Shown in pieces: positions 54,531 through 64,000 of a DNA stretch of 64,000 bases (positions are counted from its first letter, which is position 1; the number at the start of each line of letters is the position of its first letter). Made by a program: the position numbers and the translations under genes. Location: positions 1,246,001 to 1,310,000 of the forward strand of contig JAYKKM010000250.1 of assembly GCA_035772405.1 (NCBI GenBank). Direction: 5' to 3'. The stretch comes from Chrysogorgia sp. JL179-B06 (taxonomy: Eukaryota; Cnidaria; Anthozoa; Scleralcyonacea; Chrysogorgiidae). The notes beneath the pieces were generated by a model, which was not told the origin of the DNA, ran no database searches, and saw only the letters and a program-made list of their open reading frames with translations.

Positions 54531-56390
54531 GATAGATGAAGTTCATCAGATGGTCAAAATCAACCTTAGCCAACTGATAACGATTACCTATAACCATAAA
54601 CTCAGTTTTTCGATCGTTTATCCGAAGTTTATCAGTCAACATCCAATTTTTAACATCCTTTACACAAAGCTCCATTCATCCGGCTTAAACGATAAGTATA
54701 ACTGTGTGTCGTCAGCGTAGGCATGTACACTAGGGAGATGCTTCTTAACACTTCAAACAATTTGCTCGCATACATAGTAAAAAGTAGTGGACCTAGGCAT
54801 GAACCCTGTGGGATACCATAAGGAAGATCAAAAACGTCAGAATAATGGCCATTCAATGAAACACGCTGAGATCGATTTGACAGGTATGAAGCAAACCAAT
54901 CTAAGACCATCCCTCTGATACCAAAGCTTGTATTAAGGTGGGAAAGTAAAATCGTATGGTCAACAGTGTCAAATGCAGTGCAAATTAGATACAGGTCGAA
55001 GATTGTTAAAATCTGAATCTATAATAGTTTTCTTTAAAAGCGGCTTCTTTCCAGGCTGAAGGAAAGTAACCGGCGAGCAGAGAAGAATTTAATATATTTC
55101 TGATTACCGGCAAAAGTGGATCCAAACAGTCAATCACAAGAGAGGTTGGCATAGGGTCTAGGATACAGGATTTCTTAGCAGACTTTTGAATAAGCACATG
55201 AACATCTTCATCAGCAAGAGGATAAAAGGTATGCATAACTTGGCTGTCATCCACATGCAGATCATCGGGTACTGTGCCATTTGTAGTGACTGCGGCATCA
55301 ATGTCATTACGAATCCTATCGATCTTACGCGCAAAGAATCTCCCAATGTCATTAACCAACACCGACTTATCTTGGTAATCAGGAAAAGATAGTGACTGTT
55401 TCTTTACAAGTAGTTGCTTCGCAGTTCGAAATAGTTGTCGTTGATCACTACTATTCTCCTCCACAAAATTGGTAAAGAATGTTTTCTTAGCCTGATTCTG
55501 AAGGTAAGTTGCATAGTTCTTTTTTTCCTTAAAAACATTCCGGTCTGACAACAATTTCGTTTCCCCCCATTTATTTTCAGCTTTTCTTCTTACACGTTTG
55601 GCTTCTCTCCATACCAGGGAACAGTAGGCCTGACAACAATAGTCTTCGATATTAGGGGTGCATGAGTCTCAATGACTTGAGATAACGTGACATTGTAACT
55701 ATCAACCAATGCATCGACATGAACAGGATCAAGGCCAATTTGGACAGGAGAAAAATCCCTACATAGTGACGAGGTAGCTAAATTTTGCTGAGGGATGAAA
55801 TGTCTACCGACTTAATCTTTCTATATGTAGGCACTAGTTTACATAGAACTGATGCATGATACGAAATAAAACGATAGACGGAGAGTCTTTAACAATGTCG
55901 TCAGCTTGGCAGGTGATTAATAAATCTAAAATATGACCACATTCATGTGTAGGTTGTGTAACATGTTGCTTCAATCCAAAAGAGTCTAGGAGGTCAATTA
56001 GTTTAAGCGCATCCGCATTATCAGTGTTGTCAATATGAATATTCATATCACCAGTAATCAATAGTTGTTCTTTAGATAGAAGAATAGATTCCATATAGTT
56101 GGAAAACTCGTAAAGAAAGTATTTGTTGACACTCGATGATTGTCTGAGTATGGTGGACGATAAATTATAACCCGAAGAATGTGTGATGATGATGTAACTA
56201 TCCATTCAGATAATTCGAAAGACTCCCTTTCACCAGCGTCAGATGGTGCAACATTGAATGAGAACACTAAACGCTTTGATTGCATGTCGAAAGAACAAAT
56301 AGCTGCCCAGTCTCTTCAGGAATACAAGGCAAATGAAGTTAAAAGAATGGATAAAATGCGTGGAGGATTGCTAACCAAGTAGCTGAAATA
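54530..56390 (-). pseudogene. L2/CR1-like LINE ORF2, endonuclease to RT, 3'-cut
   Basis: Reading down from 56285: 'VTSSSHILRVIIYRPPYSDN' and 'LLITGDMNIHIDNTDN' (endonuclease G-D-M-N-I-H), 'PTHECGHILDLLITCQ', a linker with 'KKNYATYLQNQAKKTFFTNF', 'RQLFRTAKQLLVKKQ', then RT motifs 'SCILDPMPTSLVIDCLDPLL', 'YGIPQGSCLGPLLFTMYASK' and 'WMLTDKLRINDRKTEFMVIG'. The catalytic F/YADD region near 54720 is unreadable because of frameshifts, so the copy is dead. It ends at 54530 exactly at the junction with the plus-strand LINE. Its endonuclease segment is duplicated at 57.27-57.62 kb. Confidence 0.85.
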
Positions 56391-58598
56391 ATTTATGGTG
56401 CTCCCGTGTTATCCGAATATATTCAGGGGGGCTGGTATCAGAAATGCCGGAATCATTCTTTTTCAACGAACATTATCTATTGCCTCTCTCCTGCAGAGGA
56501 GATCACTATATTTTGTATATATCAATATATCTATTGTGAATATTGCGCTAAATGATAAGGAAATACGAATGAATTGTGAATATTGCGCTAGATGATAAGT
56601 AAGGAAATATGAAAATCCGCTGAAATTGAGAATGCAGGCGAGAAGGGGGAGAGGAGGAGGAAAAGCCTCTGCCAGATTTACTTCGATTTGTAGTACACAA
56701 GCACGAAAAATGGTACATCCATAAAAATCTGGGCAACCTGCAAGTTTTAACCTCTTTGTCAGGTAAAATACCTTCGTGTTTAGGCCCGAAGTGGTTGTAG
56801 ATATATATTTTAATTAATTCACTCTATATTTTGATAAAAATGTAAATGAAGTAGCCGACTCATCTTGTGAGACCAGTGACGTGGACATATTGAATACTTC
56901 GCTTGAAAACGTGTCTTTAGAAGGTAAAGTTCATTTCAATTTATAGCTTTGTGTTTCTGTTATATCATTAGGACGTACAATGCTTATTTCAATGTAGTGT
57001 TCGTGGCCTAAATTAATATTTTTCTCATTTAAAACCACTAGAATTTGAGCCATGATTAACCAGCACTCCAGTTAAAACTAAAAGATCTAAACCAGGGCTT
57101 AGTCCAAGCGAGTTTGAGCCACCAACGAAAACGCTACATGGCGAAGACTGCAAGAAAAGGCAAGGATCGTTACAAGCAAAGTTAAGGGAAAATTTTGTTG
57201 AAGCCCTGGAAAAAAACAGACCGGCTTGATGTGATGGGTTTTTTTGAAACTGACAGCAAAAGTAAATATGACCACATTCATGTGTAGGTTGTGTAACATG
57301 TTGCTTCAATCCAAAAGAGTCTAGGAGGTCAATTAGTTTAAGCGCATCCGCATTATCAGTGTTGTCAATATGAATATTCATATCACCAGTAATCAATAGT
57401 TGTTCTTTAGATAGAAGAATAGATTCCATATAGTTGGAAAACTCGTAAAGAAAGTATTTGTTGACACTCGATGATTGTCTGAGTATGGTGGACGATAAAT
57501 TATAACCCGAAGAATGTGTGATGATGATGTAACTATCCATTCAGATAATTCGAAAGACTCCCTTTCACCAGCGTCAGATGGTGCAACATTGAATGAGAAC
57601 ACTAAACGCTTTGATTGCATGTCGAAAGAACAAATAGCTGCCCAGTCTCTTCAGGAATACAAGGCAAATGAAGTTAAAAGAATGGATAAAATGCGTGGAG
57701 GATTGCTAACCAAGTAGCTGAAATAATTTATGGTGCTCCCGTGTTATCCGAATATATTCAGGGGGGCTGGTATCAGAAATGCCGGAATCATTCTTTTTCA
57801 ACGAACATTATCTATTGCCTCTCTCCTGCAGAGGAGATCACTATATTTTGTATATATCAATATATCTATTGTGAATATTGCGCTAAATGATAAGGAAATA
57901 CGAATGAATTGTGAATATTGCGCTAGATGATAAGTAAGGAAATATGAAAATCCGCTGAAATTGAGAATGCAGGCGAGAAGGGGGAGAGGAGGAGGAAAAG
58001 CCTCTGCCAGATTTACTTCGATTTGTAGTACACAAGCACGAAAAATGGTACATCCATAAAAATCTGGGCAACCTGCAAGTTTTAACCTCTTTGTCAGGTA
58101 AAATACCTTCGTGTTTAGGCCCGAAGTGGTTGTAGATATATATTTTAATTAATTCACTCTATATTTTGATAAAAATGTAAATGAAGTAGCCGACTCATCT
58201 TGTGAGACCAGTGACGTGGACATATTGAATACTTCGCTTGAAAACGTGTCTTTAGAAGGTAAAGTTCATTTCAATTTATAGCTTTGTGTTTCTGTTATAT
58301 CATTAGGACGTACAATGCTTATTTCAATGTAGTGTTCGTGGCCTAAATTAATATTTTTCTCATTTAAAACCACTAGAATTTGAGCCATGATTAACCAGCA
58401 CTCCAGTTAAAACTAAAAGATCTAAACCAGGGCTTAGTCCAAGCGAGTTTGAGCCACCAACGAAAACGCTACATGGCGAAGACTGCAAGAAAAGGCAAGG
58501 ATCGTTACAAGCAAAGTTAAGGGAAAATTTTGTTGAAGCCCTGGAAAAAAACAGACCGGCTTGATGTGATGGGTTTTTTTGAAACTGACAGCAAAAGT
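55930..58598. repeat. 1,335-bp direct tandem duplication
   Basis: Copy 1 about 55930-57264, copy 2 about 57265-58598. Corresponding ORFs are identical in sequence and offset by exactly 1,335 bases, and I see no difference in the stretches compared. The unit holds the LINE endonuclease, a TCTCTCCTGCAGAGG/GAGGAGG.. inverted-repeat region related to the long-TIR element, and an exon-like plus-strand stretch ('KTKRSKPGLSPSEFEPPTKT'). Breakpoint motif: CAAAAGTA. Confidence 0.95.
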
Positions 58599-58689
58599 AG
58601 TTGTTACTAGAGCAGTCAAGTCAGCCTTTCCTAGTGCAATATATGACAAACGAAAACAACATTATAGGAATATTCGAAGATTTGTTTCC

Positions 58690-58771
58690 TTTACTATCGG
58701 TACTGGTGAATCGGACCTATGAGTTAGCCAAAATGCCGAAATCAACCCAGCAGATGATGCATCGAAAGGGC
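58690..58771 (+). pseudogene. BEL/Pao pol, piece left of the MITE insertion
   Basis: Ends 'NAEINPADDASKG' at 58771. The N-P-A-D-D-A-S block marks the end of the RNase H region in BEL/Pao polyproteins and normally runs straight into the sequence that starts at 60155. Upstream the frame is broken and then meets the end of the 1,335-bp duplication, so the 5' part of pol, gag and the 5' LTR are missing. Confidence 0.7.
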
Positions 58772-58775
58772 TTAA

Positions 58776-59221
58776 TTCTTTCCTTACGGCTGAAAAACAT
58801 CTAAAATTGAACGACCACGTTGTTCTATTGATATCTCTTGAAATAACCATAACTGTTGCGAAAGCTATACATTTTCTGGAAGCCCAATAAACCGGCTTTT
58901 ACTTGTTCTTTTAAATTTCCCGAACAAAACACATTATGTTAATATAAATTAGCATTAATTATCATAAATCAGGTTGAAAAATTTACATTTTTCCAGAAAA
59001 GGCCATCTTGCACGCCCGCGTAGCATCTTGAAAACTCAAAATGCCACCAATCGCAGAGTTGTTTATGAAATCAAATCAAACTTGGCGTGTGCGTGGATTT
59101 CATGTTCCTGGCGCTTGTCGAATTCCAATTTTTAATCTTGCGTTATCGTGTGCCGTGTTTTTCGATTGACGACTTTGCGGGTCTTCAGTGACGCATTTTA
59201 ACTGCGCCCGTAGGGAAAGAG
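58776..59221. mobile_element. 446-bp MITE, TTAA-flanked, copy 1
   Basis: TTAA at 58772-58775 and 59222-59225; ends TTCTTTCCTTACGG and CCGTAGGGAAAGAG are an imperfect TIR. TTAA targets are typical of piggyBac-class elements. Non-coding. About three substitutions separate it from copy 2. Confidence 0.85.
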
Positions 59222-59225
59222 TTAA

Positions 59226-59700
59226 TATACAATGGTCGATATTTTTTCGCATCGATCAATTTTATATTTTCGCCTGAATTTTTCATCATCGTTATAAGTC
59301 GGCTAAACAACACACATCAAATTTTTAACAAACTTGGTGAATTATTTCCTACATTTCTAAACACGGTGAATTTTGACCTTTTTGACCCACATGCATAGAA
59401 CGTATTGTCTTTGTAGTGTATAGATAGCTTGCGTATATATTTAAAAGTATGAGCTCCCGTGCGGGTGGACCGGTGCGGGTGGGATCTCTGCAGAGACTCT
59501 GCTTCGGGTAACCCTTACATAATTCCTCTCATTGAGGGGGGTAGGGGGGAGCAGAGAAGGGGGTTCATTTTTTGTCACTGACCATTTTTTTGCTTTGTTA
59601 AACTGTATTTACTTTGATTATTTTCAATTCAACAGATAATAAACTGCTTTTCCTTTCACGCTTTTTCTTCGATTATTTTCAATTTACCTATTATTGCTTA
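59226..59700. other. 475-bp spacer between the two MITEs
   Basis: No gene. Contains GGGTGGACCGGTGCGGG and a TCTCTGCAGAGACTC palindrome. Together with both MITEs it forms the insertion in BEL pol. Confidence 0.5.
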
Positions 59701-59704
59701 TTAA

Positions 59705-60150
59705 CTCTTTCCTTACGGCTGAAAAACATCAAAAATTGAACGACCACGTTGTTCTATTGATATCTCTTGAAATAACCATAACTGTTGCGAAAGCTATACA
59801 TTTTCTGGAAGCCCAATAAACCGGCTTTTACTTGTTCTTTTAAATTTCCCGAACAAAACACATTATGTTAATATAAATTAGCATTAATTATCATAAATCA
59901 GGTTGAAAAATTTACATTTTTCCAGAAAAGGCCATCTTGCACGCCCGCGTAGCATCTTGAAAACTCAAAATGCCACCAATCGCAGAGTTGTTTATGAAAT
60001 CAAATCAAACTTGGCGTGTGCGTGGATTTCATGTTCCTGGCGCTTGTCAAATTCCAATTTTTAATCTTGCGTTATCGTGTGCCGTGTTTTTCGATTGACG
60101 ACTTTGCGGGTCTTCAGTGACCCATTTTAACTGCGCCCGTAGGGAAAGAG
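59705..60150. mobile_element. 446-bp MITE, TTAA-flanked, copy 2
   Basis: TTAA at 59701-59704 and 60151-60154; left end CTCTTTCCTTACGG, right end CCGTAGGGAAAGAG. Same orientation and length as copy 1. The right TTAA joins BEL pol in the frame expected if the target was a single TTAA inside the gene. Confidence 0.85.
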
Positions 60151-60154
60151 TTAA

Positions 60155-61801
60155 ACTAGATGCCATGGCGAAGAACAGTCGTTGGTTAAAAGGCCCAGAA
60201 TTTCTCTGGAAAGGAGAATCCTGTTGGCCAACGAACATTGTTATCCCTCCTGTGATGATAAATGATCCGGAAGTAAGAAAGGAGAATTTAATCTATGTGA
60301 CGACCGTCGGCAAAAGCCCGTTAGATCTGCTGATTCAACGATATTCCAATTGGTGGAAGTTAAAGAGAGCAGTTGCTTGGCTTTTACGCTACAAAGAGCT
60401 CTTAAAGAGTAGAACACGGCAGAAGAAATACCCCTCACATGCTAAAGAAGATGGGAGAGAAATGAAAGCCAAGAATTTGACGGTTGACGAGCTTCAAAAG
60501 GCTGAAGGAGGTATCCTCCGACATGTACAGCAAGCGGCTTTCCCTGCAGTGGAGCAAATTCTTGTAGCTGATCAATCCAACCCGAAGAAAATGTTGAAAC
60601 GATTAGGAACCTCTGTGTATAAGCTGAATCCAACATTGAAAAATGGAAAGGTTATTGGTTGGTGGCCGACTGAAGAACGCCTCAATTGAAGAAGACGCAA
60701 AACATCAAATCATTTTGCCGTACAACCATCCTGTTACAGACTCGATCATAGAACAATGCCACGTGGAAGTGGGACACATGGGTCGAGAGTCAGTACTTTC
60801 TACCTTACGGGAGCGTTATTGGGTAGTAAAGGGACGGTCAGCAGTGAGACGCGTGATAAAAAGATGTATCGAGTGTCAGAAGAGAAAGAATAGACCCAGT
60901 GAGCAGCGAATGGCTGACTTACCTGAAGAACGAATTACTCCTTACAAACCACCTTTTACATTTGTTGGAGTCGACTATTTTGGTCCTTTGGAGGTGAAAC
61001 AACGAAGAAGTAGAGTAAATAGGTATGGGTGCATTTTCACATGCCTAGCAGTGCGTGCTGTGCACATAGAGATTGCACACTCACTGGACACTGATTCTAT
61101 GATTAACGGCCTAAGGAGATTCATAAGTGTACGTTGCTGCCAAGAAACATCCGGAGTGACTGTGGAACGAACTTTACAAGCGCCAACAAGGAACTGCAAA
61201 TAGCAATTAAAGAGTGGAACCAACAGAAAGTTGAAAATTTCTGTACACAACGAGGAATTCAGTGGACGTTCAATCCACCAGGAGCAAGCCATTTTGGTGG
61301 AGTATGGGAGAGGATGATTCGAACGAAACGGCAAGTTCTGCAAGCTTTGCTAAAGGAACAGTTGGTGTCTGATGAAGTGTTATTAACCGTGATGGCAGAA
61401 GCAACTAACATTCTGAACAGTCGACTGCTCACTCGCAACAGCGATGATGCATCGGATGATCAACCTTTAACTCCAAATCACTTGCTGACATTGAGACCAG
61501 GCCCGATTCTTCCACCCAGAGTATTCGACAAAGACGATCTGCATAGCCAACGTCGATGGAGGCAAGCACAGTACATGGCCAATTTATTTTGGAAGAGATG
61601 GGTAAAAGAATACCTTCCGAATTTGCAACAGCGTCAGAAATGGAACACTATCAGACCCAATTTGAAGATTGACGACTTTGTTCTTATCATGGACGGGAAC
61701 TATTCTCGAGGGCAGTGGCCTTTGGGAAGAGTTGTGTAGGTGTTTCCAGTAGAAGACGGATTAGTTCGAGCGGCAAGCGTAAAACAAGTTCGACTGTGGT
61801 A
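60155..61801 (+). pseudogene. BEL/Pao pol, integrase region
   Basis: Begins 'LDAMAKNSRWLKGPEFLW', the segment after RNase H. Then 'VDELQKAEGGILRHVQQAAF', the integrase zinc-binding H-H-C-C module ('HVEVGHMGR' ... '[11 protein letters not shown]'), the catalytic core with D in '[12 protein letters not shown]', D in '[12 protein letters not shown]' and E in 'SHFGGVWERMIR', and the C-terminal DUF5641-like domain ('RWRQAQYMANLFWKRWVKEY', 'DDFVLIMDGNYSRGQWPLGR'), ending 'KQVRLW' at TAA 61799-61801. Integrase inserts the cDNA. All three DDE residues are kept, but frameshifts near 60660 and 61130 and a TAG at 61737 break the frame. A 3' LTR follows at 62063. Confidence 0.92.
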
Positions 61802-62062
61802 ACACGAGTGAAACGGCGACGCTGCGGAGAACTGAAAACGACGACAACCAATTACCAAGCTATGTCGTCTCGAAATAGATAATGTGGAACAAACGAAGAA
61901 AAAAGAAAAAAAACTGACTTAGAAGTTCAACAGAGTACATTTGATTCTATAAAGATGGTTTAAGTAACGGTAGCGGATTTACTGTTAGTACGTGTAAATA
62001 AATACTATACTGTATTCATTTAGGGGTCGGTGTAGCTACCGATCAGTACCCTGCAGGGGGTA

Positions 62063-62266
62063 TGTTGAGATTTGGAGCCTTATGTTTACGTGTTGGCGGG
62101 CGCGACCGAACTGTCAATCTTTGTGAGCTTTAGAACTTGAATTGTAGAACATAGATCGATACAGTCGAAAACCGCGTGTGTAGAGAGATATTAAAGAAAC
62201 ATTTGAAGAAGAATCGAGTTGGGTAAATTTCGACGGTAGATACAAACGGAGCGTAGGCCCGTAACA
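62063..62266 (+). repeat. BEL/Pao 3' LTR, 204 bp
   Basis: Begins TGTTGAGATTTGGAGCC and ends GGCCCGTAACA (TG...CA), immediately after a purine-rich GCAGGGGGTA that fits a polypurine tract. An ATTAAA at about 62189 may be its polyadenylation signal. The partner 5' LTR is not in the window. Confidence 0.75.
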
Positions 62267-62275
62267 GATGGTATA

Positions 62276-62752
62276 CAGTAAAAACCTCCATTTTATAAGA
62301 ACCTTTTAAGCCTAAGAATTGTAACAGGTTCTTATTTGAAAAAAATAAATAAAAATAAATAACTGAAAATAAAAACACGAAATTTTGTACATTTTGTATT
62401 TTTGGTAATGACATTATATTAAATTATTTTTAAAAGATTTCCCAGAAACACTGTAACACAGTTCAAATTTTATTTTCCTGCATGCATGATCACAGCAGTT
62501 TAATTGTTATCTAAAGGAACTGGACATAAATCAGAGCAGGATAAGGTTATTTTTTATTATGTGGTCATTAGTACAGAAGCAAGTGACCACACCCATTTTG
62601 AGCTGTTGTTGGACCAACAGCAAGCACCCTTTCCTCAAAAAAAATAACAACTACTGTATTTAAGAACCTAAATAGCCTAAAATACCACTTAAATATAAGA
62701 ACCTTTTTAGGCTAACTCGAAAAATGGTGGTTCTTATACGTGGTTTTTACTG
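62276..62752. mobile_element. 477-bp MITE, TA-flanked
   Basis: CAGTAAAAACC and GGTTTTTACTG as outer TIR, with inner repeats of 'TAAGAACCTTTT.AGCCTAA'; TA at 62274-62275 and 62753-62754. The size and TA target fit a Tc1/mariner-type non-autonomous element. Confidence 0.85.
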
Positions 62753-62803
62753 TATCTTCTCATCAAATTCAAAATAATTACTCTCAAACAATATGGGCCA
62801 TAT

Positions 62804-63700
62804 CTACCGATTCAGATGTTGTATATCGGACTCGTCTCTCCTCTCAAGAAATTTACTGACTGCCTCCAATCCCTCCGAATGAGGTATATGCGAATACAAG
62901 CCTACAACATCGATAGTAACTAAAATGGCTTGTTCAGGAATATCCCCCACGTTCCGCAGTTTATAAATAAAATCAGTAGTGTCTCTAATATACAAGGGAA
63001 TATTCTTGACAAGAGGTTGCAAATAAAAATCCGGAGATTTTTTCTGTAGGCATACCACAATTTGACACTATAGGCCTACCAGGAGGCTTGGGTAGAATTC
63101 TTATGTATCTTTGGAAGCAAATAAAATTTACCTAAGTTGGATTTATTATCCTGGAGATACTGGATACAAGTATCAATGTACTTGGCATCTCGCCAAAGCT
63201 CAAGTTTACCACAGATAAGGGAAGTCACATTACAGCTTGGGTCTCTCATATATGGCAGAATCACTAAGTTGTCTATATGCTTCCTCTTTATCGTCCGAAA
63301 GATTCATAACAATAACCGCAGAACCTTTGTCTGCCTGTTTAATTACAATATCTTTCTAACTCTTAAGATCACGGAGAGCAGTCCTTTCCGACGAAGTCAA
63401 ATAACTGTAATTGCGACCTCTCTCATCTATGGAAAGAAGTCTCTTTCCAGTTCCGAAAGGAATAAATCCAATGCTGGTTCGAAAACTGGAGGTGTCCAAG
63501 TAGACTTGTTTTGAATTTAGATACTTGACTAGTATTAGGTTTGCCGTAAAAAAAGAATTGACATTTGAAAGATCTGCCAAATTCATTAACATCCTCCTTA
63601 AGTTGAAAACGATTAATGCTACTCGGTTTCGGACAGAAATTAAGTCCTTTAGAAAGAACATTACATTCAACAGACCCTATTAGATAAATTAAACACATGA
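62804..63700 (-). pseudogene. Penelope-like element reverse transcriptase fragment
   Basis: From 63698 downwards in several frames: 'SKGLNFCPKPSSINRFQLKE', 'RGRNYSYLTSSERTALRDLK', a region with the A-D-K-G-S-A-V-I motif (about 63330), 'NLGKFYLLPKIHKN', 'DFYLQPLVKNIPLYIRDTTD' and 'AILVTIDVVGLYSHIPHSEG', the RT block with the first catalytic Asp. These are the fingers and early palm of Penelope-like RTs, which prime inside the genome. The copy ends at about 62804 before the catalytic Y-A-D-D, beside the MITE. Multiple frameshifts; inactive. Confidence 0.88.
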
Positions 63701-64000
63701 TTATTATTATACAGGGACACTACCGTATTTCTATTTTGAGCACTTACTTCGGGACTGTTCAAATTAAAGTTATGAGGTGATAAATAGATACTTAGACATT
63801 CAAATCGATTACACACAGTTTGAAGTTGTAGGCGAGCTAAGGCCAAGAACTAGTAAACTATGGACTGAGTTTTTTCTATAATTTTCATGATATGACGCAT
63901 TCGAACTGGTATAAATGGCTCAGCACCTCAAACTGTTAACAACAAGCCTATATGCATGTAGCACTTGGCCCAGTTCAAAAGCCTAACTTCTCATGATCCG
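63701..64000. other. No gene recognised
   Basis: AT-rich end of the window. It would be the 5' side of the Penelope fragment but reads no further conserved sequence. Confidence 0.3.

Noticed and set aside
60975..61343. Minus-strand ORF of 122 codons
   Set aside because: Antisense to the conserved BEL integrase.

Overview
This window looks like a transposon-rich stretch of an animal nuclear genome. It is AT-rich, has spliceosomal-type introns, and carries BEL/Pao, Penelope-like, CR1/L2-like LINE, hAT and virus-like (Polinton-related) elements. The mix (TTF-type hATs, capsid genes of the F54H12.2-like type, 2A-bearing polyproteins) fits an aquatic invertebrate such as a cnidarian or sponge, but the species cannot be fixed from the sequence. 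I found no gene that I can confidently call a host gene: nearly every recognisable reading frame belongs to a mobile or viral element, and most are broken by stops and frameshifts.

Layout. 0-2.3 kb: a three-exon minus-strand TTF zinc-finger/hAT-like gene running off the left edge. 2.6-9.5 kb: a truncated LINE, tandem repeats, a MITE with CCCTAA-like core, a degraded exon of a cnidarian-type family, a Penelope GIY-YIG fragment and a 0.73 kb tandem duplication. 10.4-18.9 kb: a complete 8.5 kb hAT element whose gene fuses an OTU-like cysteine protease to a TTF-type transposase; it carries a nested 1.9 kb palindrome-rich insertion with 12-bp target duplications, and sits in a repeat whose uninterrupted copy survives at 20.5 kb. 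18.9-20.7 kb: tRNA-derived SINE-like units, one as an inverted pair.

22.9-43.5 kb is the most interesting part. Two minus-strand copies of an unidentified element encode a 2A-like motif followed by a cysteine-protease-like domain (24 and 40 kb) and, upstream, an RPA-like zinc-ribbon OB-fold protein (36.7 and 43 kb). In the left copy an 11 kb virus-like element (25.0-36.1 kb) lies between these two parts. That element has a minor virion protein, a double-jelly-roll-type major capsid protein and an adenain-like protease on the plus strand, and an unknown protein, a small hydrophobic protein, a packaging ATPase and a protein-primed-type DNA polymerase B on the minus strand. No integrase is visible. 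All its genes are decayed, and the polymerase is split by a 3.2 kb composite of four MITE-like units (A-B-B-A) at a TA site.

37.2-39.0 kb is a TIR element with an unknown gene; 44.5-45.3 kb is an 0.8 kb element with about 150-bp TIRs enclosing an unrecognised ORF. 47.5-50.8 kb is a complete BED-type hAT with perfect 16-bp TIRs and 8-bp target duplications. 53-56.4 kb holds two LINE fragments facing each other, part of which lies in an apparently identical 1,335-bp tandem duplication (to 58.6 kb). 58.7-62.3 kb is a 5'-truncated BEL/Pao element split by two 446-bp TTAA-flanked MITEs, ending in a 204-bp LTR. 62.3-63.7 kb holds another MITE and a Penelope-like reverse transcriptase fragment.
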